A stretch of 64,000 bases of DNA from Nocardioides okcheonensis (GCF_020991065.1 NZ_CP087710.1:1922001-1986000); one strand, 5' to 3'; positions 16,850-25,693 are shown, counted from the stretch's first letter. Made by a program: numbers and translations. The notes: generated by a model not told the origin, from the sequence alone.

Positions 16850-18325
16850 TCAGGGAGCCCGGTTGCCGCGCGCGTCCTCCTGCGCGACCACCTCGGCGAG
16901 GTCGGAGAGCCGGTCGAGCCCGGTGAGCGCCCGCGACATCCGGTGGTTGCCGGCGAGCTGCTCGCGGTGCCGGTCGAGGAACCACCAGTAGCCCGCGCTG
17001 AACGGGCAGGCGTCCTCGCCCACCCGGACCTTGGGGTCGAAGCGGCACGAGCCGCAGTGGTCCGACATCTTGTTGATGTAGGCGCCGCCGGACGTGTACG
17101 GCTTGGTGGCCATCACCCCGCCGTCGGCGTGCTGCGACATGCCCACCACGTTGGGCACCATCACCCAGTCGTAGCCGTCGACGAAGGCGCGGTGGAACCA
17201 GTCGGTGACCTGGGTCGGCGCCCAGCCGCGCTGCAGCGCGTACGACCCGAGCAGCATCAGCCGCGGGATGTGGTGGACCCAGCCGTGCTCGGCGACCTGG
17301 TCGAGGGTGTGCGACAGGCAGCGCGCGTCGGTGGCGGCGCCGTCGAGGTCGGCGAACCACTGCGGCATCCGCTCGGTCGCGCGCAGTGCGTTCTCCCGGC
17401 GGTAGTCGTCGCCCTGGTGCCAGTAGAGGTGCCAGACGTAGTCGCGCCACCCGAGCACCTGGCGCACGAAGCCCTCGACGCCCGCGATCGGGGCGGCGCC
17501 GGAGCGGTACGCCTCCTCCGCGCGCTCGACGACCTCCAGCGGGTCGAGCAGGCCGAGGTTGAGCGGGGCGCTGACCAGGCTGTGGGCCATCCACGGATCG
17601 CCCTCGAGGATCGCGTCCTCGTGGGCGCCGAAGTGCGGCAGCCGGTGCTCGACGAAGTGGTCGAGCGCCGCCAGCGCCTCGCGCCGGGTGGCCGGGAAGC
17701 GGCGCGGGCCGTCGCGGCCGATCGTCTCGATGCCCTCGTCCCGCTCCCAGCGGTCGAGGTCGTCGCGGACCTCGGCGTCGACGTCGTCCTCGGTGGGCCA
17801 CCACGGGTCGCTGACGCCGAGCGAGACCGCACCCTTCGGCGGGGGCTCGCGGTTGTCGTGGTCGAAGTTCCACCTCCCCCCGGCCGGCTCGCCGTCGTCG
17901 AGCAGCACCCCGTGGGCGAGCCGCGCGCGGCGGTAGAAGTCCTCCATGAGCAGCCGCTTCGCGCCGCGGCCCCCGGCCCAGCGCTCGAAGTCGTCGCGGG
18001 CGGTGGCGAAGCCGCGCGGCGGCAGGACGCCCGCGCCGAGCCGCTCGACCAGCCCGAGGGCGGCGTACGACGTGGGGTGCACGACCTCGACGTCGCCCTC
18101 GACCTCCCGCACCACCTCGCCGTAGGTCTCGGCGCGGACGTAGGTCATCCGGTCGCCGAACTCGGCCGCGCGGTGCCGCATCGCGCTCAGCACGAGGTGG
18201 GCCTTGGCGCGGTGGAACCGGCGCCGGCGGAACACCGCGCGCGACTCGACCAGCAGCAGCGGGCCGCGGTGGTCGTCGGTGAAGTGCGGCCCGAGCTGGT
18301 CGCCGAACAGCCAGCGGGTGGTCAT
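16850..18325 (-). CDS. FeS-containing cryptochrome/photolyase (PhrB-type, 6-4 photolyase family)
   Basis: 491 aa. It begins TTRWLFGDQLGPHF, as in deoxyribodipyrimidine photolyase-related proteins. Four cysteines at 336, 424, 427 and 440 have exactly the 88-3-13 spacing of the [4Fe-4S] ligands of Agrobacterium PhrB (350, 438, 441, 454). The FAD-binding C-terminal half contains YLW/HLYWHQGDDY, PNVVGMSQHADGG and KPYTSGGAYINKMSDHC. The family repairs (6-4) photoproducts with light using FAD and a ribolumazine-type antenna. A leaderless-type -10 precedes the ATG. The downstream AIM24 gene lies 59 bp away on the same strand. Confidence 0.93.
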   Translation of the reverse strand: MTTRWLFGDQLGPHFTDDHRGPLLLVESRAVFRRRRFHRAKAHLVLSAMRHRAAEFGDRMTYVRAETYGEVVREVEGDVEVVHPTSYAALGLVERLGAGVLPPRGFATARDDFERWAGGRGAKRLLMEDFYRRARLAHGVLLDDGEPAGGRWNFDHDNREPPPKGAVSLGVSDPWWPTEDDVDAEVRDDLDRWERDEGIETIGRDGPRRFPATRREALAALDHFVEHRLPHFGAHEDAILEGDPWMAHSLVSAPLNLGLLDPLEVVERAEEAYRSGAAPIAGVEGFVRQVLGWRDYVWHLYWHQGDDYRRENALRATERMPQWFADLDGAATDARCLSHTLDQVAEHGWVHHIPRLMLLGSYALQRGWAPTQVTDWFHRAFVDGYDWVMVPNVVGMSQHADGGVMATKPYTSGGAYINKMSDHCGSCRFDPKVRVGEDACPFSAGYWWFLDRHREQLAGNHRMSRALTGLDRLSDLAEVVAQEDARGNRAP

Positions 18326-18332
18326 GCCGGTC

Positions 18333-18338
18333 AGCCTA
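18333..18338 (-). promoter_or_regulatory. Leaderless-type -10 (TAGGCT) for the photolyase gene
   Basis: On the minus strand TAGGCT lies exactly 7 nt before the ATG at 18325, with no SD, the same arrangement as at the methyltransferase gene. Confidence 0.55.
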
Positions 18339-18349
18339 GGCAGGCGCCC

Positions 18350-18562
18350 TCAGGCGCGCTGGACCTCGCTCTGGAGCTTGAGGACCGTGGTGCCGTCCTC
18401 CTGCTCGATGACGTAGGCCGGGTCGTCGTCGTTGCCCTTGCGGGTCACCTTCTCCCCCTTGGTCGTGCGGGAGACCTCCTCGTGGTGGACCTCCTTCACG
18501 GTGCCCTCGGCCCACGAGGAGCCCCACTTCCACTTCACGTCGGTGCCGGTGCGGATCGCCAT
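18350..18562 (-). CDS. DUF2945 (HVA1/TUDOR-like) small protein
   Basis: 70 aa from the ATG giving MAIRTGTDVKWKWG; an upstream GTG would add 13 residues unlike the family. The pattern GTDVKWKWGSSWAEGTVKEVH, a basic middle (TTKGEKVTRKGNDDDP), then AYVIEQEDGTTVLKLQSEVQ fits the 'hypervirulence-associated TUDOR' family, small cytosolic proteins of unknown role common in actinobacteria and proteobacteria. The name derives from a fungal homologue and says nothing about virulence here. It sits between the photolyase and the XRE-cupin regulator genes, all on the minus strand. Confidence 0.8.
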   Translation of the reverse strand: MAIRTGTDVKWKWGSSWAEGTVKEVHHEEVSRTTKGEKVTRKGNDDDPAYVIEQEDGTTVLKLQSEVQRA

Positions 18563-18604
18563 GACGACCACGGTGCCACGCGGCACCGACGGCCAGACCA
18601 CCCC

Positions 18605-19165
18605 TCAGGACCGGACGTGCATCCGCTCGCCCTGCGGCCCGAAGATCGCCAGGACCTCGGCCGGGGTCGGGCCGGGGTTGCCGATCCAGTGGGGCGTGCG
18701 GGTGTCGAACTCGACGACCTCCCCCGGCTCGAGGGTCAGGTCGCGGGTGCCGAGGACGAGCCGGACGCGCCCGCTCAGGACGTAGAGCCACTCGTAGCCC
18801 TCGTGGGTGCGCAGGGTGGGCGCCGGCACGTCGTCGACCGGCATCACCATCTTGAACGACTGCAGGCCGCCGGGTCGCCGGGTCAGCGAGATGAAGGTGC
18901 GCCCGTGGCGCACCATCGGCTTCGAGCGCACCCGCGGGTCGCCGGTCTCCGGGGCGTCGACGAGCTCGTCGAGGGCGACCCGGTGGGCTCGCGCCAGCGG
19001 CAGCAGCAGCTCGAGGGTCGGCTTGCGCTGCCCGGACTCCAGGCGCGAGAGCGTGCTGACCGAGATGCCGGTCTCCTCGGCGAGGTCGGTCAGGGTCGCC
19101 TCCCGCTCCAGCCGCAGCTGGCGCAGCCGCGGGCCCACGTTGCGCAGCACGCCGTCGTCGTCCAT
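18605..19165 (-). CDS. XRE-family regulator with C-terminal cupin domain
   Basis: 186 aa. Residues about 8-66 are an HTH_3/XRE domain (LRQLRLEREATLTDLAEETGISVSTLSRLESGQRKPT). Residues about 105-180 are a cupin_2 barrel (THEGYEWLYVLSGRVRLVLGTRDLTLEPGEVVEFDTRTPHWIGN), with H and E at metal/ligand-type positions. Such regulators respond to small ligands and usually control a neighbouring gene. The divergent reductase-methyltransferase gene begins 67 bp away, so it is the natural target. The intergenic is unusually A/T-rich for this genome (attaaagcaagaatgtttg), suiting overlapping promoters and an operator. Confidence 0.9.
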   Translation of the reverse strand: MDDDGVLRNVGPRLRQLRLEREATLTDLAEETGISVSTLSRLESGQRKPTLELLLPLARAHRVALDELVDAPETGDPRVRSKPMVRHGRTFISLTRRPGGLQSFKMVMPVDDVPAPTLRTHEGYEWLYVLSGRVRLVLGTRDLTLEPGEVVEFDTRTPHWIGNPGPTPAEVLAIFGPQGERMHVRS

Positions 19166-19232
19166 GCCGCCCAGTTTGCCATTAAAGCAAGAATGTTTGT
19201 CAATATCGCACGAACGCCCCACAGTGGTGCAC

Positions 19233-20801
19233 ATGACGGAGAACCCGACGTACGACGTGGTGGTCATCGGTGGCGGCGCGGCCGGGCTGAGCGGGGCGAT
19301 GGCGCTGGGGCGCTCGCGCCGCTCGGTGCTGGTCGTCGACGCCGGCGAGCCGCGCAACGCCCCTGCCGCCCACGCCCACAACTACCTCGGCCGCGAGGGC
19401 GTGAGCCCGCTCGAGCTGCTGCGCATCGGCCGCGACGAGGTCGCGCAGTACGGCGTCGAGGTGCTGTCCGACCGCGTGGTCGGGCTCTCCGGCGAGGCCG
19501 GCGACTTCCTCGTCACCACCGCGGGCGGACGCCGGGTCACCGCGCGACGGATCCTGGTCGCCGGTGGCGTGGTGGACGACCTGCCCGACGTGCCCGGGCT
19601 GGCCGGGCGCTGGGGCCGCGACGTCCTGCACTGCCCCTACTGCCACGGCTGGGAGGTCCGCGACCGGCGGATCGCCGTCCTCGCCACCACCCCGATGGCA
19701 GGACACCAGGGACTGCTCTTCCGCCAGCTCTCCGACGACGTGGTGATGGTCGTCCACGACGGCGTCGAGCTGCCCGACGACGAGGCGGAGAAGATGGGCG
19801 CGATCGGCGTGCGGCTCGTGCACGGCACCCCGCAGGAGGTCGTCGTCGACGGCGACGACCTGGTCGGCCTGCGGCTGGCCGACGGCTCCGTCCTCGAGCG
19901 CGACGCGATCGTCGTGGCGTCGCAGGTCCACGCGCGCGCCGACTACCTCGCCCCGCTCGGCATCGACCCCGTGCCGTTCGAGATGAACGGCACCACGTTC
20001 GGCTCGGTCCTGGCCGTCGAGCCGAACGGCGCCACGTCGGTGCCCGGAGTCTTCGCGGCCGGCAACATCACCGACGTCTCGATGATCCTCGTCGCCTCCG
20101 CCGCCCACGGCACCCGCGTCGGCGCCTGGATCAACGCCGAGCTCGCCGGCGAGGACGCCGCCGCGGCGGTCGCCGAGCGACGGGCGTCGATGTTCGAGCG
20201 GCCCGCGTGGGAGGAGCGCTACTCCGGCGACCGGGTCTGGAGCGGCAGGGTCAACGTCCAGCTCGCCGCCGAGGCCGCCGACCTCGAGCCGGGCCGGGCG
20301 CTCGACGTCGGGTGCGGCGAGGGCGGCGACGCGCTCTGGCTGGCCCGGCGCGGCTGGCAGGTCACCGCGTCCGACTTCGCCGAGGCAGCGCTGGAGCGGG
20401 TGGCCGCGCACGCCGAGGAGGCCGGCGTCGGCACCCGCGTGGAGACCCGGCTGCTCGACGTCCGCACCTTCGAGCCCGACGGCGAGACCTGGGACCTCGT
20501 CACCGCCCACTTCGTGCACCTGCCCGACGGCGGCATGGTCGACGTCGTACGCCGCCTCGCCGGCGCGGTCGCCCCCGGGGGGACGCTGCTGGTGGTCGGC
20601 CACGCCCCGAGCGACCTGCACTCCGGCCTGCGGCACGGGCACGTGTCGTTCATGCACACCGCCGACCAGCTGCTCCCGGCGCTCGACGACGACTGGGAGG
20701 TCGAGGTGTGCGAGTCGCGCCCCCGCACCCAGGCGCACCCCGAGACCGGCGAGGAGATCGAGATCGTCGACGCGACCCTGCGAGCCCGCCGCAAGGGGTG
20801 A
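19233..20801 (+). CDS. Fusion: thioredoxin reductase-like FAD oxidoreductase + SAM methyltransferase
   Basis: 522 aa. Residues 1-310 are a thioredoxin-reductase-type flavoprotein: GGGAAGLSGAMALGRS (FAD), CPYCHGWEVRD with the redox pair Cys134/Cys137, and GVFAAGNITD near 275. The NADPH Rossmann motif is poor (VLATTPMAGHQG in place of GxGxxA). Residues about 330-522 are a class I methyltransferase: LDVGCGEGGDALWLARRGWQVTASD (motif I and post I). The two are continuous in frame with a linker near 315-345. Fusions of this kind are known in actinobacteria and may detoxify or methylate a chalcogen or thiol compound; the substrate is not established. It is divergent from the XRE-cupin gene. Confidence 0.9.
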   Translation: MTENPTYDVVVIGGGAAGLSGAMALGRSRRSVLVVDAGEPRNAPAAHAHNYLGREGVSPLELLRIGRDEVAQYGVEVLSDRVVGLSGEAGDFLVTTAGGRRVTARRILVAGGVVDDLPDVPGLAGRWGRDVLHCPYCHGWEVRDRRIAVLATTPMAGHQGLLFRQLSDDVVMVVHDGVELPDDEAEKMGAIGVRLVHGTPQEVVVDGDDLVGLRLADGSVLERDAIVVASQVHARADYLAPLGIDPVPFEMNGTTFGSVLAVEPNGATSVPGVFAAGNITDVSMILVASAAHGTRVGAWINAELAGEDAAAAVAERRASMFERPAWEERYSGDRVWSGRVNVQLAAEAADLEPGRALDVGCGEGGDALWLARRGWQVTASDFAEAALERVAAHAEEAGVGTRVETRLLDVRTFEPDGETWDLVTAHFVHLPDGGMVDVVRRLAGAVAPGGTLLVVGHAPSDLHSGLRHGHVSFMHTADQLLPALDDDWEVEVCESRPRTQAHPETGEEIEIVDATLRARRKG

Positions 20802-20835
20802 TCGGTGACGGCGGCGGCCCCGGCACACTGGAGCC

Positions 20836-21321
20836 ATGAGCACTCGGGACGTCGCCCTTCCCCCCGCCCGCACCTGGTGGACCGTGGTCCCCTTCCTCGT
20901 CGCGGTGACGGCCGTGGCGGGGATCGGCGGCCTCGCGGCCGGCGGGTCGCAGGCGACCTACCGCGCGCTCGACCTGCCGCCGTACGCCCCGCCGTCGTGG
21001 CTCTTCGGCCCGGTGTGGTCGGTGCTCTACCTGATGATCGGCGTGGCCGGCTGGCTGCTGTGGCGTGCCGGCGGGTGGGACCGGGTGATGTGGCTGTGGA
21101 CCGCCCAGCTGCTGCTCAACCTCGCGTGGACGCCGCTGTTCTTCGCAGCCGACCTCTACACCGTCGCACTGGTCGAGATCCTGTTCCTGGCCGCGTCCGT
21201 GGCGCTGCTCATCGCCTGGTCGTGGCGGCGCTCGCGGGTGGCGGCGTGGCTGCTGGTGCCCTACCTCGCGTGGGTCTGCTTCGCGACCGCCCTCAACGCC
21301 GGGATCGTCGTCCTCAACTGA
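20836..21321 (+). CDS. tspO: TspO/MBR family membrane protein
   Basis: 161 aa with five hydrophobic helices. The family signatures are visible: LDLPPYAPPSWLFGPVWSVLYLMIGVAGWLLW in the first two helices and loop, LLLNLAWTPLFFAADLYTVALVEI, and VPYLAWVCFATALNAGIVVLN at the C-terminus. TspO proteins bind porphyrins and related ligands in the membrane and are linked to light, oxygen or stress responses. It follows the reductase-methyltransferase gene by 34 bp on the same strand and its last codons overlap the convergent gluconokinase gene by 8 bp. Confidence 0.93.
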   Translation: MSTRDVALPPARTWWTVVPFLVAVTAVAGIGGLAAGGSQATYRALDLPPYAPPSWLFGPVWSVLYLMIGVAGWLLWRAGGWDRVMWLWTAQLLLNLAWTPLFFAADLYTVALVEILFLAASVALLIAWSWRRSRVAAWLLVPYLAWVCFATALNAGIVVLN

Positions 21322-21817
21322 GGTCGAGCCGCGCCAGCACCATCGCCGCGAGCCGGTCGACCGGCAGCGCGGGGTCGACGTCCATGCCGTGCTCGTCGGC
21401 CCGCAGCGGCTCGAGGGTGTCGAGCTGGGACTCCAGCAGGCTTGGCGGCATGAAGTGGTCGCGGGCGTTCATCCGCTGCAGGACGAGGTGCTTGTCGCCG
21501 GTGCAGTGCACGAAGAAGGTGCCGTCTCCCCCGCGTCGCAGCACGTCGCGGTAGGCCACGCGCAGCGCGCTGCAGGTGATGATGGTCGGCTCGTCGCGCG
21601 CGTCGCGCTCGGCGGTCCAGTCGGCGAGCGACTCCAGCCAGCCCCAGCGGTCGACGTCGGTGAGCGGCGTGCCGGCCGCCATCTTGGCGACGTTGGCCGG
21701 CGGGTGGAAGTCGTCGCCCTCGGCGAAGTCCCAGCCCAGTCGCTCCTGCACCGCCCGCGCCACGGTCGACTTGCCGGAGCCCGACACGCCCATGAAGACC
21801 AGGTGGTGGGTCGTCAT
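21314..21817 (-). CDS. gntK: Gluconokinase
   Basis: 167 aa, the usual size. Walker A is GVSGSGKST (about residues 10-18), followed by the family-specific FAEGDDFHPPANVAKMAAGTPLTDVDRWGWL and CSALRVAYRDVLRRG. It phosphorylates D-gluconate to 6-phosphogluconate with ATP, feeding the pentose phosphate pathway. Its ATG overlaps the stop of the gntP gene by 4 bp, so the two are translationally coupled: uptake then phosphorylation. Confidence 0.95.
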   Translation of the reverse strand: MTTHHLVFMGVSGSGKSTVARAVQERLGWDFAEGDDFHPPANVAKMAAGTPLTDVDRWGWLESLADWTAERDARDEPTIITCSALRVAYRDVLRRGGDGTFFVHCTGDKHLVLQRMNARDHFMPPSLLESQLDTLEPLRADEHGMDVDPALPVDRLAAMVLARLDLS

Positions 21818-23190
21818 CCGACCGCCCACACGCCGAGCGCGAGCACGAAGATGCTCAGGCCCAGCGTGGTCTCCAGCACCGTCCAGGTCTTGAGCGTGGT
21901 CGTGACGTCCATCCCGAAGAACCGGCTGACCAGCCAGAAGCCCGAGTCGTTGACGTGCGACAGGACGGTCGCACCGGCCGCGATCGCGAGCACGAGCGCG
22001 ACCAGCTGGAGCGAGGACGGGTCGGCGTCCGCGACACCGGCGGAGATCAACCCGGCCGTCGTGGTGAGCGCCACCGTCGCCGAGCCCTGCGCCACGCGCA
22101 GGATGGTGGCGATGACGAACGCGGACACGACCAGCGGCAGCCCGAGGTCGGCCAGCGAGTCGGACAGCGCGTCGCCGATGCCGCTGTAGCGCAGCACACC
22201 GCCGAACATGCCGCCCGCGCCGGTGATCAGGATGATCGCGCAGATCGGGCCGAGCGCGTCGTTGAGCAGCGTCTCCACCTCGGTGCGCGAGTGGTGCCGC
22301 ACGGCGAGGGTGTACGTCGCGACGAGCAGCGCGATGAGGAGCGCGACCGGCGTCTGGCCGATGAAGACGAACGTGTCGACCAGCCCACCCTCGGCGTCGA
22401 TCGACCCATTGGCGCGCAGCGTCGTGAGGACCGTGTTGGCGCCGATCAGCACCAGCGGCAGCAGCAGGATCCCGAGCACGTGCCCGAAGGACGGGCGGTT
22501 CTCGGCGTCGGCCTCGCGCCCGCCGGTGAGCACCGAGTCGTCGATCGGGACGTGCACCTTGCCGAGCGCGCCCAGCGTCACGGCGTAGACGCCGACGAAC
22601 CACGCGACCACCGCGGCGACCACGCCGACGAGGAGCGTGAGGCCGATGCTGGCGCCGATCTCGGTGGCGGCGGTGACCGGGCCGGGGTGCGGCGGGACGA
22701 TCGCGTGCATCGCCGCGAACGCGCCGGCAGCGGGCAGGGCGTACATCAGCACCGAGCCGCCGAACCGCTTGGCGACCGAGAAGATGATCGGCAGGAAGAC
22801 GACGAGGCCGGCGTCGAAGAAGATCGGCAGGCCGAAGAGCAGGGCCGCGACGCCGAGCGCGAGCGGCGCGCGCTTCTCGCCGAACCGGCTGACCAGGGTG
22901 TCGGCCAGCACCTGCGCGCCGCCGGTCACCTCCAGGATCCGGCCGATCATCACGCCGAGACCGACGAGCAGGGCGACCGAGCCCAGGGTCGAGCCGAAGG
23001 CCGCTATCGCGACGGTGGGGACGTCGGCGACCGGCACCCCGGCCACGACGGCGGTCGCCAGGCTGATCAGCACCAGCGCCACGAAGGCGTGCATGCGCAG
23101 CGCGATGATCAGCACGAGCAGGGCGGCGACGGCGACCGCGGCGATGAGCAGCAGGGTGCCCGAGCCGTGGACGGGGGTCATGGGATCCAC
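21814..23190 (-). CDS. gntP: GntP family gluconate:H+ symporter
   Basis: 458 aa with about 12-14 hydrophobic segments. Family signatures: GLPIFFDAGLVVFLPIIFSVAKR, AMHAIVPPHPGPVTAA, and VLSHVNDSGFW. It imports gluconate or a related sugar acid across the cytoplasmic membrane. The start is the GTG giving MDPMTPVHG, because GGAGG lies 6 nt upstream; a TAGGGT hexamer at 23218-23223 (minus strand, overlapping the upstream gene's stop codon) is a suitable -10. It is the first gene of the gntP-gntK pair; no GntR-type regulator is adjacent. Confidence 0.93.
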   Translation of the reverse strand: MDPMTPVHGSGTLLLIAAVAVAALLVLIIALRMHAFVALVLISLATAVVAGVPVADVPTVAIAAFGSTLGSVALLVGLGVMIGRILEVTGGAQVLADTLVSRFGEKRAPLALGVAALLFGLPIFFDAGLVVFLPIIFSVAKRFGGSVLMYALPAAGAFAAMHAIVPPHPGPVTAATEIGASIGLTLLVGVVAAVVAWFVGVYAVTLGALGKVHVPIDDSVLTGGREADAENRPSFGHVLGILLLPLVLIGANTVLTTLRANGSIDAEGGLVDTFVFIGQTPVALLIALLVATYTLAVRHHSRTEVETLLNDALGPICAIILITGAGGMFGGVLRYSGIGDALSDSLADLGLPLVVSAFVIATILRVAQGSATVALTTTAGLISAGVADADPSSLQLVALVLAIAAGATVLSHVNDSGFWLVSRFFGMDVTTTLKTWTVLETTLGLSIFVLALGVWAVG

Positions 23191-23220
23191 GAGATACCTC
23201 CGAGGTGGGTTCGGAACACC

Positions 23221-24798
23221 CTAGGTGGCGCCACCCCCACCGCCGTCGGGGTGGTCGCGCCCGGCCAGGACGGCCTTGATCTCGGTCTTGAGGACCTTGC
23301 CCACCTTCGAGCGCGGCAGGTCCGCCCAGACGTGCACCTCCTTCGGCGCCTTGACCGACCCGATGCGCTCCTTGACGAAGCCCGTCAGCGCGGCCGCGTC
23401 GAGGCTCGCGCCGGGCTGGGCCTGGACGACAGCGACCACGCGCTCGCCCCACTTCTCGTCCGGGAGCCCGACGACCGCGCAGTCCTGGACGGCCTCGTGG
23501 GCGAGCACGGCCTGCTCGACCTCGGTGGAGTACACGTTGAAGCCGCCGCTGATGATCATGTCCTTGGCCCGGTCGACGATGTGGAGGAAGCCGTCGTCGT
23601 CGAGGAACCCGATGTCGCCGGTGTGCAGCCAGCCGTTGCGCAGGGTCGTGGCGGTGGTGGCGGGGTCGCGCCAGTAGCCCGCCATCACCAGCGACGAGCG
23701 GGCGCAGATCTCGCCGCGCTCCCCCGCCGCGACCGGCTGGTCCTGCTCGTCGAGGATCGCGACCTGGACGAGGGGCGAGGGCCGGCCGGCGCTGGACAGC
23801 CGCTCGGTCGCGACCGAGCCGTCGGCGCGGAAGTGGTCGGCCGGCGGCATCACCGAGATCATCATGGGCGCCTCGGTCTGGCCGAACAGCTGGGCCATCA
23901 CCGGGCCGATGCGGGTGAGCGCCTCCTCGAGCCGCGCCGCCGACATCGGCGCCGCGCCGTACCAGAAGCACTGCAGGCTGGTGAGGTCCGTCGCGTCGAG
24001 GTCCGGGTGCGCGAGGACCATGTAGACCAGGGTCGGCGGCAGGAAGGTGTGCGTCACGCCGTGCTCCTCGACGAGCCGCAGGAACCTCCCGACGTCGGGC
24101 GCGCGCATGATCACGACCTCGCCGCCGAGCGAGAGGACCGGGAAGCACAGCACGCCCGCGGCGTGGGTCAGCGGCGCGAGCGCGAGGTAGACCGGCCGCC
24201 CGTCGAACGGGTAGCCGAGCAGCGTCAGCGCGGTCATCGTCTCGAGGTTGGTCGGCGTGAGCATCACGCCCTTGGGCCGGCCGGTGGTGCCGCCGGTGCC
24301 GACGAGCATCGCCAGCTCGTCGGGTCCGGGGCGCAGGGGCAGCGCCGGCACCTCGCGGTCCGCGCCCGCGGCGAGGAGCTCGTCGAACGTCAGCGAGCCG
24401 CCGTCCGGTCCGTCGAGGCACACCCACGTGTGCACGTCGGGCAGGTCGTCGCGGATCGCGGCGACCAGCGGGGCGTACCCGGACTGGTAGAGCACCACCT
24501 CGGCGCCGAAGAGCGCGAGCAGCTCACGGTTCTCCGCGGCCTCGTTGCGTGGGTTGACCGGGCACCAGACCCCTCCGGCCCGGCTGATGCCGAACACGCA
24601 GGTGAAGGCGACGGGGTCGTTGGCCGACACGATCGCGACCCGGCCGCCCTCGCCGAGGCCGCGGGCGAGCAGCGCTGCCGCGAGGGCGTACGACGACGCC
24701 ACCACCTCGGCGTACGACGTCGAGGCGCCGTCGGTGGTCAGGCAGGGGCGGTCGGGGCCGAGGGACGCGCCCTTGTCGAGGTAGTCGTGGAGGCGCAT
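23221..24798 (-). CDS. AMP-binding acyl-CoA synthetase
   Basis: 525 aa. ANL-superfamily motifs are intact: P-loop LVGTGGTTGRPKGVML (about 165-180), FGQTEAP (A5), GWLHTGDIGFLDDDGFLHIVDRAKDMIISGGFNVYSTEVE (A7-A8) and the catalytic Lys in PRSKVGKVLKTEI near the C-terminus. It activates a carboxylic acid to the acyl-AMP then acyl-CoA. The SDR gene upstream ends 10 bp before its start, so the two form an operon, perhaps in fatty or aromatic acid catabolism under the divergent TetR regulator. Substrate not predictable. Confidence 0.92.
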   Translation of the reverse strand: MRLHDYLDKGASLGPDRPCLTTDGASTSYAEVVASSYALAAALLARGLGEGGRVAIVSANDPVAFTCVFGISRAGGVWCPVNPRNEAAENRELLALFGAEVVLYQSGYAPLVAAIRDDLPDVHTWVCLDGPDGGSLTFDELLAAGADREVPALPLRPGPDELAMLVGTGGTTGRPKGVMLTPTNLETMTALTLLGYPFDGRPVYLALAPLTHAAGVLCFPVLSLGGEVVIMRAPDVGRFLRLVEEHGVTHTFLPPTLVYMVLAHPDLDATDLTSLQCFWYGAAPMSAARLEEALTRIGPVMAQLFGQTEAPMMISVMPPADHFRADGSVATERLSSAGRPSPLVQVAILDEQDQPVAAGERGEICARSSLVMAGYWRDPATTATTLRNGWLHTGDIGFLDDDGFLHIVDRAKDMIISGGFNVYSTEVEQAVLAHEAVQDCAVVGLPDEKWGERVVAVVQAQPGASLDAAALTGFVKERIGSVKAPKEVHVWADLPRSKVGKVLKTEIKAVLAGRDHPDGGGGGAT

Positions 24799-24808
24799 CG
24801 CCGTCCCC

Positions 24809-25600
24809 TCACATCCCCATGCCCCCGTCGACCGGGAGGCCGGCGCCGTTGACGAAGCGAGACTGGTCGGAGGCGAGGAACGCCACGGCGTCGGCCATGT
24901 CCTCGACCTCGCCGAGCCGACCCGACGGCGTCAGCTCGACGACCGCCCCGACGGCCTCCTCCGGGCTGGCGTAGAGCCCGAGCTCGGCCATGTCGTTGGC
25001 GAGGCCGGCGCCCATCGCGGTCGGGACCAGGCCGGGGTAGATGCAGTTGACCCGGACGCCGTAGCCGAGCTTGCCGGACTCCATCGCCGCGACGCGGGTC
25101 ATCCGGTCCACGGCGGACTTGGTGCCGGAGTAGATCGCGATCGCGGGGAAGGCGATGGTCGCGGCGACCGACGCGATGTTGATGATCGAGCCGCCCTTCC
25201 CCGCCGCCCCGCCCGGGCGCATGGTGCGCAGGCCGTGCTTGAGGCCGAGCGCCGTGCCGAGGACGTTGACGTCGAGCATGGTGCGGATGTCCTCGGTCCG
25301 CACCTCGGTGATCAGGCTGCTGATCTCGACGCCCGCGTTGTTGACGAGGACGTCGAGGCCGCCGAGCCGCGCGACGCAGTCGGCCGTGGTCGCCTCCCAC
25401 CCGGCGTCGTCGGTGACGTCGAGGCGGGCGAACGCGTGGCCGTCGCCCAGGCTCGACGCGACCTCGGCGCCCGCCTCGTTGACGTCGGCCACCATCACCC
25501 TCGCCCCGGCCGCGGCGAGCGCTCGGGCCATGCCCTCGCCCAGCCCCTGGGCGCCTCCGGTCACCAGTGCCACGCGTCCGGTCAGGTCGATCCCGCTCAT
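24809..25600 (-). CDS. Short-chain dehydrogenase/reductase
   Basis: 263 aa from ATG with GAGGAGG 7 nt upstream. Classical SDR motifs: TGGAQGLGEG (cofactor), D61-type DVTD, NNAG, catalytic Ser in INIASVAA, Tyr-x-x-x-Lys in YSGTKSAVDR, and the C-terminal FVNGAGLPVDGGMGM. Preference is probably NAD(H), given the Asp in VADVNEAG at the end of strand 2. It is the first gene of an operon with the acyl-CoA synthetase and is divergent from the TetR gene across a 93-bp region with a perfect palindrome. Confidence 0.93.
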   Translation of the reverse strand: MSGIDLTGRVALVTGGAQGLGEGMARALAAAGARVMVADVNEAGAEVASSLGDGHAFARLDVTDDAGWEATTADCVARLGGLDVLVNNAGVEISSLITEVRTEDIRTMLDVNVLGTALGLKHGLRTMRPGGAAGKGGSIINIASVAATIAFPAIAIYSGTKSAVDRMTRVAAMESGKLGYGVRVNCIYPGLVPTAMGAGLANDMAELGLYASPEEAVGAVVELTPSGRLGEVEDMADAVAFLASDQSRFVNGAGLPVDGGMGM

Positions 25601-25646
25601 ACGCCCTCCTCGGTGGGTTGTGATGGGGCTCACAGTGGACGAGGTT

Positions 25647-25662
25647 CTTGACAACTGTCAAG
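25647..25662. promoter_or_regulatory. Palindromic operator between SDR and TetR genes
   Basis: A perfect inverted repeat with 7-bp arms CTTGACA and TGTCAAG separated by AC lies in the 93-bp divergent intergenic region. It embeds a consensus -35 (TTGACA) on both strands, so a bound repressor would occlude RNA polymerase. The size and symmetry suit a TetR dimer. The SDR operon is the obvious target and autoregulation is likely. Confidence 0.75.
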
Positions 25663-25693
25663 AGATCGCCGCGGCGGGGGTTAGGATCCGGGC

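Noticed and set aside
18350-18562. Virulence factor suggested by the domain name 'hypervirulence-associated'
   Set aside because: The name comes from a fungal relative; the bacterial family is widespread in non-pathogens.
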